Shown here piece by piece: positions 8,623 to 18,493 of a stretch of 64,000 bases of DNA. The notes below the pieces were generated by a model. It saw only the letters and a program-made list of their open reading frames with translations, was not told the DNA's origin and did no database searches. Each line of letters begins with the position of its first letter. The stretch's first letter is position 1. The translations under genes were made by a program, and so were the position numbers. This DNA is from Gillisella vitis (GTDB lineage: Bacteria > Pseudomonadota > Alphaproteobacteria > Rhizobiales > Rhizobiaceae), in the NCBI RefSeq assembly GCF_014204625.1, contig NZ_JACHLU010000015.1:59044-123043 (forward strand), written 5' to 3'.

Positions 8623-9015
8623 TCAGTTCTTGTTGTCGTCGCGGCTGGCGGGGGCGCGGTTGATCCAGACCACACAAAGGCCGATCAGGCTGAGCAGCAC
8701 GAGAATACGGCGGTCGGCCAGCATCGACAGATAGGAGGGAATTTGCACCGACGACATGCTGCTGGCCACGGCGCGGTCAATGCCGTTGTTTTGCAAGGTG
8801 GCGCGGGCCTGATTGGCGGTGGTGCCAATGCTGCCGGTGGAGAGCGGGTCCAGCGCCATCGTGCTGGTTGAGTGCGGGGCCGGAGCTATGGCCGGAGCAA
8901 TCGTTTGGGCGCGGGCCATGGGGGCCATGAACAACAGGCCCGCCAGAAGTGCCGTTGCCACCATTGTGCAAAGACGCAAAAGCTTTGAGGGGTGTTTTTC
9001 AGTGCTGTTTCTCAT
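8623..9015 (-). CDS. exported hypothetical protein with C-terminal membrane helix
   Basis: 130-residue protein with a signal peptide or anchor (residues about 14-36, ending MARAQT), a low-complexity Pro/Ala/Ser segment, and a second hydrophobic helix at about 103-119 (ILVLLSLIGLCVVWI), followed by a charged tail. It belongs to no family I recognise. Cleavage after ARA would leave a protein exposed to the periplasm and fixed by the C-terminal helix. It stands alone on its strand. Confidence 0.6.
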   Translation of the reverse strand: MRNSTEKHPSKLLRLCTMVATALLAGLLFMAPMARAQTIAPAIAPAPHSTSTMALDPLSTGSIGTTANQARATLQNNGIDRAVASSMSSVQIPSYLSMLADRRILVLLSLIGLCVVWINRAPASRDDNKN

Positions 9016-10538
<1,523 letters not shown>

Positions 10539-10555
10539 GCGGTTTTCATGCGGAT

Positions 10556-10592
10556 CAAAAAGGCGGGGTGGTTTTCCACTCCGCCTTTTTTG
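10556..10592. terminator. bidirectional intrinsic terminator
   Basis: A9-10 bp stem (AAGGCGGGGTGG with its complement CCACTCCGCCTT) is flanked by A5 on the left and T6 on the right. It therefore serves the aminotransferase on + and could serve the convergent opgC-like gene on -. Confidence 0.85.
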
Positions 10593-10609
10593 ATTCAGCC
10601 ATGATGGTA

Positions 10610-11941
10610 TCAGGCGTTGTTCATCGGCTTGATGCCGCCTGCGGGTGTTCCGGCCGGTTCTGGCTCCGGGGTTTGCGGGAAAAACACATCCCGCTCGCGG
10701 TAAATGGCTGGGATGGCCAAAAGCGAGACGCAGACGATGGCTATGACGGTTTTTGATGCTTCGGAAAACGGGCCAACACGCCCATCGAGATAGCGCACCG
10801 CAAACACCACCAGCACATGCCAGACATAAACATGCAGCGAGTGACGGCCAATGAGCCGCAGGAAGCTGAGGCTGAACAGTCTGTTCAGCCCATTGGCGGC
10901 CTTGCGGACAAAGGCATTGTCGTGTTTGGGGCCTGCAATCAATGCCCACGCGATCAGGCTGGCAAGGGCGATGAAGTTCAGCAGATAGACCGGGCCGAAA
11001 TCAGCCCTGACTTCCATGGTGGCAAATTTTTGCAGCACCCAATCGGGCATCAGGCCATTGGCAGTCATGATTCTGAGGGGTGCGAAAAACACCAGAATGG
11101 CCAGAGCAAACTTGGGAATCAGCATATTTTCCGGCGTAAACACCTTGCTCCACTCAATGGTGCGATTGGCCGTCATGCTGCCAATGATCACGCCGGAGAA
11201 GAACACGATTTGCCAGCCGAGCAGGTTGAAGCTCGACCGGATGCCTTCTTTTTCGGTCACACTCAGCCAATCATTCAGGGGATAGGTGATGAGACGGTGC
11301 AGGCCAAGCTGGCCTGCCATCCACACCAGCAAGGATCCGATGGCCACCTGAAGCCAGCGGCCGGTGATGCACAGCCAGATCAGGATCGGCGCAAAAATCA
11401 TGTAGATGATATATTGCGGCAAAATATCCATGAAGGTTGGTTGAAACAGGAATGTCGCAATCGAGGCAAGGCGCAAGGAATCGTTCAGGCTGGTTTCACC
11501 CAGCCAGTTGTGCCAGATCTCGGTCGATTGCGGCAAAATCAGCCGCGCAGCCAGAACAACCAGCACGATGCCCATGGCATAGCGGTAAAGCTCGAAAGCT
11601 CTGGCCCAGATGCGCTCGCGGGCTGCATCATAGCCGCTTTTCAGCATTTTTCGTCCATAGACCATGCCAACCAGCAGGCCAGACATGAACACGAAACCCT
11701 GGGCATCTTCAACGAAGGTCAACTGATTATGATTGATCTTCACCAGCATGTAGCCGCCTGCGAAAATCAGATGATTGAGCATCATGAAGACAAGGAAATA
11801 GCCTCGCATACCGTCGAGAACATCTAATCTTTTCAAGGTTCCAGCTCCCGATTCGTCTGCTTTGTGCAGGTGGGTTTCTCGTCCTTCATCTTGGTGATAA
11901 TACGGCGGGCCTTGAGGCTTTTCCGTGGTCACTATCCCCAA
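10610..11941 (-). CDS. OpgC-domain membrane acyltransferase
   Basis: 443-residue protein with about ten predicted membrane helices and the OpgC signature near the N-terminus, KRLDVLDGMRGYFLVFMMLNH, followed by FVEDAQGFVFMSGLLVGMVYG. OpgC proteins add succinyl groups to osmoregulated periplasmic glucans at the inner membrane; rhizobia use cyclic beta-glucans in osmotic adaptation and host infection. The first 35 residues are polar, and the real start might be internal. The tail after helix ten is Pro-rich. The acceptor is inferred from the family only. Confidence 0.85.
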   Translation of the reverse strand: MGIVTTEKPQGPPYYHQDEGRETHLHKADESGAGTLKRLDVLDGMRGYFLVFMMLNHLIFAGGYMLVKINHNQLTFVEDAQGFVFMSGLLVGMVYGRKMLKSGYDAARERIWARAFELYRYAMGIVLVVLAARLILPQSTEIWHNWLGETSLNDSLRLASIATFLFQPTFMDILPQYIIYMIFAPILIWLCITGRWLQVAIGSLLVWMAGQLGLHRLITYPLNDWLSVTEKEGIRSSFNLLGWQIVFFSGVIIGSMTANRTIEWSKVFTPENMLIPKFALAILVFFAPLRIMTANGLMPDWVLQKFATMEVRADFGPVYLLNFIALASLIAWALIAGPKHDNAFVRKAANGLNRLFSLSFLRLIGRHSLHVYVWHVLVVFAVRYLDGRVGPFSEASKTVIAIVCVSLLAIPAIYRERDVFFPQTPEPEPAGTPAGGIKPMNNA

Positions 11942-11996
11942 ACGCCGATGTCCGGGAATGGTTCCCGGCTCAAATTAACGTGATGGTGATGTGAGA

Positions 11997-13088
11997 TCAG
12001 AGACCCAGAACCGACAGCATGATGAATGTTGCAAACAGGATGAAATGGGTCATGCCTTCAATGGCGTTTGTCTCGCCATCATTGAGATTGATGGCTGCTG
12101 CAATCAGCGTGATCATCACCATCACCGTCTGCACCGGACTCATGGCCATGATAAAGGGCTGGCCGGTGTAAAGCGCAATGGCCTCCATGACCGGCACGGT
12201 GAGAATGACGGTGGAGAGCGAGGCTCCCATGGCAATGTTGACGGTTGCCTGCATACGGTTATGCAGGGCGGCGTTCAGCGCGGTGAGGATTTCCGGTGCG
12301 GCAGAAATGCCTGCGACAACAATAGCCATCAGGGCTGGCGGCGCGCCGGTGCCGCGCAAGCCTTCTGTCAGCAAAACCGACATGAATTCGGCCAGAACGC
12401 CGATGATGACCACGCCCAGAACAATGATGGTGATGGAAGCGGCCATGGATGCGGCGTCTTCGCCATGGTCATCGGCACCATGGCCGGATGCTGCGCGGCG
12501 CGGATAGCTATAGCTGAAAAAATAACTGTGCTTGCCCACCTGCATCCTCAGGAACAGGGCATAGAGTGCCAGCATGGCAACAATGGTAAAGGCGGAATAA
12601 TAGGTCCATTTGGCGGCTGGCACAAATTCCGGCACGATCATGGAAATGCCCATGGCGGTCAAAATCATCACCCCATAGGTTTTGCCGCTATCGTCATTAT
12701 AGGGCTGTTCGCCGTGTTTCAGCCCGCCCAGCAGGGCTGCCAGCCCGAGAATGCCGTTGATGTCGAGCATGACGGCAGAGTAAATCGTGTCACGCGCCAG
12801 CGTTGGCGAGCTTTCGCCCTGCATCATGATCGCCAGAATCAGCACCTCCACCGCAACCGCCGAGAGCGTGAGAATCATGGTGCCATAGGGATCGCCGACT
12901 TTGTGGGCGAGGATTTCAGCATGATGGGCCACCCGGATCGAGGCCACGAGAATGCCGCCAACCAGCACGACGGCACTGAGCAGCGCAATGATCTGTCCCG
13001 CCGCCAGCAGGTCATGTTCCATAAAAAACGCAAGACCCGCCAGCAACAGCGGAATGGCCAGGGCTTTTTCCTGTTTTAGAACGCTCAC
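11997..13088 (-). CDS. Ca2+:H+ (or Na+:H+) antiporter, CaCA/ChaA family
   Basis: 363-residue inner-membrane exchanger with 10-11 helices. The two alpha-repeats are visible: VGDPYGTMILTLSAVAVEV (about residues 65-84, with the conserved Glu) and AGISAAPEILTALNAA (about 270-285). A charged, His/Asp-rich central loop (SGHGADDHGEDAA) separates the halves, as is usual in ChaA. It would export cations in exchange for protons. It lies behind no other gene and has its own upstream region next to the DUF2188 gene. Confidence 0.88.
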   Translation of the reverse strand: MSVLKQEKALAIPLLLAGLAFFMEHDLLAAGQIIALLSAVVLVGGILVASIRVAHHAEILAHKVGDPYGTMILTLSAVAVEVLILAIMMQGESSPTLARDTIYSAVMLDINGILGLAALLGGLKHGEQPYNDDSGKTYGVMILTAMGISMIVPEFVPAAKWTYYSAFTIVAMLALYALFLRMQVGKHSYFFSYSYPRRAASGHGADDHGEDAASMAASITIIVLGVVIIGVLAEFMSVLLTEGLRGTGAPPALMAIVVAGISAAPEILTALNAALHNRMQATVNIAMGASLSTVILTVPVMEAIALYTGQPFIMAMSPVQTVMVMITLIAAAINLNDGETNAIEGMTHFILFATFIMLSVLGL

Positions 13089-13201
13089 GGGGTGTTATCC
13101 TTCTGTCCTGCTGAAGTTGAAGGCAATTTGCAGTTCCGCCTTCAAGATGCAATAGTCATGCGATGCATGTGCATAGAGTGCACCAGGGAGAGGAGCCTGC
13201 C

Positions 13202-13474
13202 ATGGTCAAGGTCACGTATGAAATTGTACCTCATGATGAAGGTTGGGCCTATCGGTTGAATGGGGCCTATTCTGAACGGTTTGCGAGCCATGATGAAGCG
13301 CTGGAGGCGGCGCGCATTGTGGTCAAGGAGTTATCGCTCACGGATGAGCCGGTGCGCATCATCTATCAGGGCGAGGACGGCAAATGGCGTGCTGAAATGA
13401 GCAGTGGCGATGACCGGCCCGAGGTAGAGATTGTCGATCTCTATCAATCGGCAGGGCGAAATCACTCTGCCTGA
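13202..13474 (+). CDS. DUF2188 family protein
   Basis: 90-residue protein with the DUF2188 pattern VTYEIVPHDEGWAYRLNGAYSE (N-terminal beta hairpin) and a helix DEALEAARIVVKEL, a fold thought to resemble dsRNA-binding domains. The start ATG 13202 has AGAGGAG 6-8 nt before it; the longer frame from 13163 lacks one. Its 3' end overlaps the convergent LysR gene by 13 bp. Function unknown. Confidence 0.78.
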   Translation: MVKVTYEIVPHDEGWAYRLNGAYSERFASHDEALEAARIVVKELSLTDEPVRIIYQGEDGKWRAEMSSGDDRPEVEIVDLYQSAGRNHSA

Positions 13475-14355
13475 TAGGCGCGCAAGCCGTGAACAATGGC
13501 ATCAAACGTCACGCGGCAGCGGGGGCTATGGCGCATATTTTCATGCATGACCACATAGGTGTCGAGATTGATGTTGAGTTGGCCCGGCAGTACCTCCACC
13601 AGATCAGGATGCCGTTTTGCCAAAGCCGTCTGGCACATGCCAATGCCAAGGCCTGCGCGAATGGCCGCCAATTGCGCCACATTGCTATCGCAGCGAAAGG
13701 CAAAGCGGATGCGCGCAAGATCGGGCCTTCTGGCGAGAATGTCGCGGATATAAGCCAATTGCCGATCAAAGCCGATCAGCCGGTGATGCTGCAAATCCTC
13801 CAACACGTTTGGCGTGCCCTGTCGGGCCAGATACGTCCTATGGGCATGGAAGCCAAGCTGGATCATGCCAATGTGTTGGCTGAGCAGATTGCCCTGGCGC
13901 GGCGGCACCATGCGCACGGCAATATCGGCCTGATGGCGTAGCAAATCCTCCACTTTATCGGAGAGCGAAAGCTCCAGTTCAAGCTCCGGGTGCCTGTTCT
14001 GCAAGGCGGCAAGAATTGGCGGTAAAATTTCAATGGCAATGATGTCGCTGGCGCTGATCCGCACGCTGCCCTGGACGTGGTGCTGTGCGCCAGAGGCGAT
14101 ACGGCCAAGAGTGGCGCTGGTGGCGGCCATGGCTTCGGCTTGAGGCTGCATGGCCAGCGCCGTATCGGTGGGCAACAGGCCTTGCGGGCTGCGCAAAAAC
14201 AGCGAGGTGCCAAACAGCGCTTCCAGCGCCTCAATGTGGCGGCCCACCGTGGGCTGGCTCAGCCCCAATGTGCGTGCCGCCGCAGAAAGCGAACCTTCTT
14301 CCAGAACGGCCAGAAAACTGCGGTAATGGTCCCAGCTGATCGAATCCTTTATCAT
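13462..14355 (-). CDS. LysR-family regulator
   Basis: 297-residue LysR regulator. The HTH is at residues about 10-68 (FLAVLEEGSLSAAARTLGLS, then PTVGRHIEALEALFG), followed by a periplasmic-binding-like effector domain. The start MIKDSISWDHYRSFL at 14355 is preferred to the upstream in-frame extension because it matches the family N-terminus. It is divergent from the NAD-dependent epimerase gene with a short shared promoter region and most likely regulates it. The inducer is unknown. Confidence 0.9.
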   Translation of the reverse strand: MIKDSISWDHYRSFLAVLEEGSLSAAARTLGLSQPTVGRHIEALEALFGTSLFLRSPQGLLPTDTALAMQPQAEAMAATSATLGRIASGAQHHVQGSVRISASDIIAIEILPPILAALQNRHPELELELSLSDKVEDLLRHQADIAVRMVPPRQGNLLSQHIGMIQLGFHAHRTYLARQGTPNVLEDLQHHRLIGFDRQLAYIRDILARRPDLARIRFAFRCDSNVAQLAAIRAGLGIGMCQTALAKRHPDLVEVLPGQLNINLDTYVVMHENMRHSPRCRVTFDAIVHGLRAYQAE

Positions 14356-14367
14356 ACAAATATGTAT
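14354..14367. promoter_or_regulatory. candidate LysR operator
   Basis: ATAC-N6-GTAT dyad overlapping the LysR start codon, in an AT-rich stretch shared with the divergent promoter. It fits the loose T-N11-A logic of LysR sites and could give autoregulation. Prediction from sequence only. Confidence 0.35.
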
Positions 14368-14455
14368 AGCAGATGCACATAAATATACAATTTTGAAAAA
14401 CACTTTTGGCGGGCATTCTCTCTTCATCAGACAAAACAAAGGATGGAGACCGACC

Positions 14456-15475
14456 ATGTCAGAGACGCGCAATTGCAAGGATAAGCTGGTGCTCGTGTTG
14501 GGAGCGACCGGCGGTGTTGGTGGCGCAACGGCCCGCGCTCTGTTGGCCAGAGGGTATCGGATAAGGGCACTGCACCGGCGGGCTGATGAGATGGCTGCCC
14601 GCGATCCGGCCTATCAATGGGTGCAGGGCGATGCCATGAATGCCGATGATGTGCGCGCCGCCAGCGAGGGTGCCTATGCCATTGTGCATGGTGTCAATCC
14701 GCCCGGTTATCAGCGGTGGGCCGAGTTGGTGCTGCCAATGATGGACAACACCATTGCGGCGGCCAGACACAGTGGTGCGGTGATTTTAATGCCCGGTACG
14801 ATTTATAATTTTGGTCCCGATGCTTTTCCGCTGCTGAAGGAAGACAGTCCGCAACACCCGGATACAGTCAAAGGAGCCATTCGGGTTGCGCTGGAACACA
14901 GGCTGGAGGCGGCAGCCGGTGAGGGTATTCGGGTGATCATTCTACGGGCTGGAGATTTCTTTGGCCCTGATGCGGGCAATAACTGGTTTGCGCAAGGATT
15001 GGTCAAGCCGGGAAAGCCGCTCAAGGCGCTATCCTTACCGGGCAGGGCAGGGATTGGTCATGCATGGGCTTACCTGCCCGATGTGGCGGAGACATTTGCG
15101 CAGCTTTTGGACAAAGCCGATAGCCTGCCGCGCTTTTCCCGGTTTCATATGGCCGGTTATTTTGATGCGGATGGTCTTGGTATGGCGCGCGCCATCTGGT
15201 GGGCTGCGGGCGATGGCAAAACGCGGATCAAAAGCTTTCCGTGGTGGATGGTGCGGCTGCTGGCCCCTGTCGTGCCGGTTTTTCGGGAGTTGCAGGAGAT
15301 GCGCTATCTGTGGAATGAGCCGTTACGGCTTGACAATCACGCGCTGACGGACCTGCTTGGCACCGAGCCGAACACGCCACTGGAAGATGCTGTGCTGACC
15401 ACATTAAAAAGTCTGGGCTGTATTAACAGGAGCTATCAGCCCCCGCGCAATAAAGCATTGGTGACGGCGCTGTAG
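14456..15475 (+). CDS. NAD(P)-dependent epimerase/dehydratase-type oxidoreductase
   Basis: 339-residue protein of the extended/atypical SDR group. The Rossmann motif is VLGATGGVGGATARAL (residues 14-29). A YxxxK is not clearly present: the usual site reads PGTIYNFGPDAFP, so the protein may be of the NmrA-like or atypical type that binds but need not oxidise. The start has GGATGGAG just upstream. It is divergently transcribed from a LysR gene, a common layout for regulator and target. Substrate unknown. Confidence 0.82.
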   Translation: MSETRNCKDKLVLVLGATGGVGGATARALLARGYRIRALHRRADEMAARDPAYQWVQGDAMNADDVRAASEGAYAIVHGVNPPGYQRWAELVLPMMDNTIAAARHSGAVILMPGTIYNFGPDAFPLLKEDSPQHPDTVKGAIRVALEHRLEAAAGEGIRVIILRAGDFFGPDAGNNWFAQGLVKPGKPLKALSLPGRAGIGHAWAYLPDVAETFAQLLDKADSLPRFSRFHMAGYFDADGLGMARAIWWAAGDGKTRIKSFPWWMVRLLAPVVPVFRELQEMRYLWNEPLRLDNHALTDLLGTEPNTPLEDAVLTTLKSLGCINRSYQPPRNKALVTAL

Positions 15476-15485
15476 CGGAAAGCAA

Positions 15486-15509
15486 AGACCCCGCCGATGT
15501 GGCGGGGTC
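15486..15509 (-). terminator. probable terminator behind the flavin oxidoreductase
   Basis: A GC-rich perfect hairpin GACCCCGCC-N5-GGCGGGGTC lies between the convergent epimerase and alkene reductase genes. On the minus strand it is followed by a T-rich run (CTTTGCTTT). It may act in both directions. Confidence 0.55.
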
Positions 15510-15525
15510 AGGGGAGTTATCCCAT

Positions 15526-16641
15526 TCAGGCGGCCAGTGTCGGGTAATCGGTATAACCCTTTTCGCCGCCGCCATACATGGTGGCCTGATCCAGTTCATT
15601 GAGGGCCGCATTGTCTTTGAGGCGTTGCACCAGATCGGGGTTGGAGATGAAGGGCTTGCCGAAGGCCACCATATCGACCTTGCCGGAGGCAATGGCATCC
15701 ATGGCGGTCTGACGGTTATAGCCGTTGTTGACCATCCATACGCCCTTGCCGCCAGCATTTTGATAGGCGGCCTTGAAGGCGTCCCAGTCAAACGGGGCAT
15801 CGCCCTGGCTGAAATCACGGGCGCCGCCGGTGGCTCCTTCGATGACATGGATGTACGCCAGATCGAACGGGGCGAGCTTTTCAATCAGCGCTGTGTAGAC
15901 GGCCTGCGGCTCAGGATCGAAGACATCATTGGCAGGGGTCACAGGCGAGAGGCGAATGCCGGTGCGGCTGCTGCCGATTTCGCGGGTGATGGCCTGCACC
16001 ACCTCGAGCGTCAGGCGAATGCGGTTTTCAATCGAGCCACCGTATTCATCGGTGCGCTGGTTGCTGTTGGAGCGCATGAATTGTTCCAGCAGATAGCCAT
16101 TGGCCGCGTGAATTTCCACGCCGTCAAAGCCTGCATCAATGGCCGCGCGGGCAGCCTTGCGGTAATCCTCGATCAGACCGGGGATTTCAGACAGCTCCAG
16201 TGCGCGAGGCTCGGATGTTTCCGCAAATGTGCCATTGCCATCGGCATCGATAATATAGGTCTTGGATTTCGCGGCGATGGCAGAAGGGGCAACGGGCTTA
16301 GCCCCATTGGGCTGAAGGCTGGTGTGCGAAATGCGGCCAACATGCCAGAGCTGGGTGACAATCTTGCCGCCTGCCGCGTGCACGGCCTTGGTTACGGCCT
16401 TCCAGCCTTCAATCGATTCCGGTGTGTAGAGGCCGGGCACATCAGCATAGCCCTGACCCTGATGGGAAATGGCGGTGGCTTCGGTGATCAGCAGGCCCGC
16501 GGTGGCGCGCTGGCTGTAATAGGTGGCGGTGATGGCCCGTGGCACGGCGTTTGGCGAGCGATTGCGCGTCAAAGGGGCCATGGCAATACGGTTGGCGGCG
16601 GCGATGTCGCCGATCTGGATCGGGTCAAACAGAGTGGCCAT
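15526..16641 (-). CDS. old yellow enzyme-type alkene reductase
   Basis: 371-residue FMN enzyme of the OYE / N-ethylmaleimide reductase family, which reduces activated C=C bonds or nitro esters with NAD(P)H. The TIM-barrel signatures are NRIAMAPLTRNRS near the N-terminus, the active-site pair in FDGVEIHAANGYLLEQF (His and Asn that bind the substrate), and the NRIRLTLEVVQAI segment. The start MATLFDPIQIGD at 16641 has AAGGACG at correct distance. It follows an ArsR gene by 34 nt; the two are likely co-transcribed and the ArsR protein probably controls both. Confidence 0.93.
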   Translation of the reverse strand: MATLFDPIQIGDIAAANRIAMAPLTRNRSPNAVPRAITATYYSQRATAGLLITEATAISHQGQGYADVPGLYTPESIEGWKAVTKAVHAAGGKIVTQLWHVGRISHTSLQPNGAKPVAPSAIAAKSKTYIIDADGNGTFAETSEPRALELSEIPGLIEDYRKAARAAIDAGFDGVEIHAANGYLLEQFMRSNSNQRTDEYGGSIENRIRLTLEVVQAITREIGSSRTGIRLSPVTPANDVFDPEPQAVYTALIEKLAPFDLAYIHVIEGATGGARDFSQGDAPFDWDAFKAAYQNAGGKGVWMVNNGYNRQTAMDAIASGKVDMVAFGKPFISNPDLVQRLKDNAALNELDQATMYGGGEKGYTDYPTLAA

Positions 16642-16675
16642 TGAAATCGTCCTTTCAGAGTGTGGAAAATCAGTG

Positions 16676-17011
16676 TCAGAGGTGGGTTGCAAGTCGGGCC
16701 AGAAAGGCGGCGATGGCCTGTTCATCCCGTTTGTAAAAAATCCATTGTCCGACCTTTTTCGAGGTGATCAGACCTGCTTTTTGCAGGCTGGCAAGGTGGG
16801 CAGACACGGTGGATTGCGACAGGCCGCATCGCTCGAACTGACGGGCGCAAATGCCCATTTCAAGCGGATGGGCCTGATCGCTGAAATGTTTTTCTGGCTC
16901 CTTCAGCCATTGCAGCATTTCCAGCCGCACAGGGTTGGAGAGCGCTTTCAGCGCATCATCCAGCGTGTCATTGGCAGCGGTGTTGTTGGTGGGATCGGTT
17001 ATATCGTTCAT
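16676..17011 (-). CDS. ArsR-family regulator
   Basis: 111-residue winged-helix repressor. HTH core: ALKALSNPVRLEMLQWL, then CGLSQSTVSAHLASLQKAGL and the wing TSKKVGQWIFYKRDEQA. Two Cys (in GICARQFERCGLSQ) lie just before the recognition helix and could be redox or electrophile sensors rather than a metal site, which would fit control of the alkene reductase downstream. That link is inferred. Confidence 0.88.
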   Translation of the reverse strand: MNDITDPTNNTAANDTLDDALKALSNPVRLEMLQWLKEPEKHFSDQAHPLEMGICARQFERCGLSQSTVSAHLASLQKAGLITSKKVGQWIFYKRDEQAIAAFLARLATHL

Positions 17012-17041
17012 AATCGATATGTAGATCGAAAAAATCCGATA
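17001..17041. promoter_or_regulatory. candidate ArsR operator over its own start
   Basis: Perfect dyad ATATCG-N8-CGATAT (17001-17020), a second TCGAT-N6-ATCGA (17014-17029) and a further GATAT at 17037-17041. The overlap with the start region suggests autorepression. Not experimentally known. Confidence 0.4.
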
Positions 17042-17088
17042 TCAAGGGGCCACACTCTTTTCTTGCTTTGCGTCTCACAACAGACGGC

Positions 17089-17192
17089 AAAAAAAGCACC
17101 CGTAAACGGGTGCCTGAGATGTGGAGATTTAACCCTCCAGAGGGGAACAGCTGAAAAGGGAGGCCACTGAGAAGTGGCTGCTTGGCTCAGCT
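17089..17192 (-). ncRNA. abcR2: AbcR-type (alpha-r15) small RNA, promoter-distal copy
   Basis: About 104-nt sRNA read on the minus strand. It contains the conserved core CAGCTGTTCCCCTCTGGAGG (17153-17134), two CU-rich single-stranded anti-Shine-Dalgarno windows (GGCCTCCC and TTCCCCTC), and a strong terminator GCACCCGTTTACGGGTGC followed by T7 (to 17089). A possible promoter is TTGAAA-N16-TACCTA at 17226-17199. AbcR sRNAs in Rhizobiales work with Hfq to repress ABC-transporter mRNAs. The copy number and the position next to the LysR (lsrB/vtlR)-trxB genes and an ArsR gene match the known layout. Which of the two is orthologous to AbcR1 or AbcR2 is arbitrary here. Confidence 0.85.
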
Positions 17193-17275
17193 ACAAAATA
17201 GGTAGGGTATCTTTGGCGCTTTTCAATGCTCATGAATAAAATTTACGAGGCGACGGCGTTGCCTGTGCCGTGAGC

Positions 17276-17392
17276 AAAAAAAAGGGGCCACCGGATTGCT
17301 CCAGGGCCCTTAAAGTGTGAAGGTTAATTTAACCTCCAGAGGGGAACAGCTGGTGCGGTGGAACTGGGAGGAAGCCACCGTGTGCATCAGCT
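17276..17392 (-). ncRNA. abcR1: AbcR-type (alpha-r15) small RNA, lsrB-proximal copy
   Basis: About 117-nt sRNA on the minus strand with the same 20-nt core as its neighbour (17352-17333) and the CU-rich window GGCTTCCTCCCAGTTCC, which in this family pairs with ribosome sites of target mRNAs. It ends in a GC-rich stem (17284-17311) followed by T8. A weak promoter TTGTTC-N17-CATACA lies at 17427-17399. LsrB/VtlR, encoded just upstream on the same strand, is known to activate an AbcR gene in Brucella and relatives, so regulation by its neighbour is likely. Ends are estimates. Confidence 0.87.
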
Positions 17393-17571
17393 GCGTGCTG
17401 TATGATGGTTTTTTGTGCAGTGAACAATGCTTTTTTGTGCATGGGAGACATGCGTGTGTCGCAAGTCTGTCGATTTTGTCGTTATTGAGTGATTGTTCAA
17501 CAATGCTGGTGTGGGAAAAATCCTTTTATTTTCAGTGATTTTTCCCGTTTTGATTTTTGGAGTTGGAGCAA

Positions 17572-18489
17572 TCAGAAACTCCAGTTGCGCGCCTTGGCGA
17601 CGATAAAATCACGAAAAACTTTTAGCTTTGCCGCATTTTTCATCTCGTCGGGATAGCAGAAATAGGTATCAAACGAGGGAACATCGGCATTGATCGGCAG
17701 CTGAATCAGGCCTGGATCACGTCCTACGATATAATCCGGCATACAAGCCACACCGATTCCCAACAGGCAGGCCCGCTTGATCGAGGTCTGGCTGTTGATT
17801 TGCAGGTGTGGAATGCGGCGATTGTCCGACGAGCGCCCGGCCACTTCCAGCCAGTTCACATCCAGCAGGTAATTGGGGGCGGGTTCACCAAAAGAGATGA
17901 TGCGGTGATTGTCCAGATCTTCAATGGTCTGCGGCTCGCCATAGCGATTGATGTAGGACGGTGCCGCATAAACATGCATATGCACCGTAAACAGCTTACG
18001 CTGGATCAGGTCCGATTGCTGCGGCTGGCGCAGACGAATGGCGCAATCGGCCTGACGCATGTTCACATCCAGCTCCTCATTGTCGAGGATCAGCTGAATC
18101 TGCATATCGGGATAGAGTTGCAGGAATTCCTGCACCTTGTCCGTCAGCCAGCCTTGGCCAAGGCCCACGGTGGTGGTGACGCGCAGCTTGCCGCTGGGCT
18201 TGTCGGTGGTCTCGGTCAGCTGCATTTTCACTGTTTCCAGCTTCAGCAGCACATCATGGGCGGTGCGATAGAGCAGCTCGCCTTGCTCGGTCAAAATCAG
18301 GCCACGGGCGTGGCGGTGAAACAGCTTCACCCCCACATCCTGCTCCAGCGCACTCACCTGTCGGCTGATGGCCGACTGCGAGAGGTGGAGCTTGTCTGCC
18401 GCATGGGTAAAAGACCCGGCCTCGGCTGCGGCATGAAAAATCCGCAACTTGTCCCAATCCAGCGGTATATTGCTGCCACCTCGCATCAT
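17572..18489 (-). CDS. lsrB: LysR-family regulator LsrB/VtlR
   Basis: 305-residue LysR regulator. N-terminal HTH: IPLDWDKLRIFHAAAEAGSF and LHLSQSAISRQVSALEQDVG; the rest is the effector domain with the family's YPDEMKNAAKLKVFRDFI tail. Start MMRGGSN at 18489 lies 4 nt after the trxB stop, with GGAG inside the trxB end, so the genes are coupled. LsrB (Sinorhizobium) and VtlR (Brucella) control LPS, redox genes, AbcR sRNA and small proteins, and are needed in the host. Conserved context (trxB before it, AbcR genes behind it) supports the name. Confidence 0.9.
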   Translation of the reverse strand: MMRGGSNIPLDWDKLRIFHAAAEAGSFTHAADKLHLSQSAISRQVSALEQDVGVKLFHRHARGLILTEQGELLYRTAHDVLLKLETVKMQLTETTDKPSGKLRVTTTVGLGQGWLTDKVQEFLQLYPDMQIQLILDNEELDVNMRQADCAIRLRQPQQSDLIQRKLFTVHMHVYAAPSYINRYGEPQTIEDLDNHRIISFGEPAPNYLLDVNWLEVAGRSSDNRRIPHLQINSQTSIKRACLLGIGVACMPDYIVGRDPGLIQLPINADVPSFDTYFCYPDEMKNAAKLKVFRDFIVAKARNWSF

Positions 18490-18493
18490 GCCC

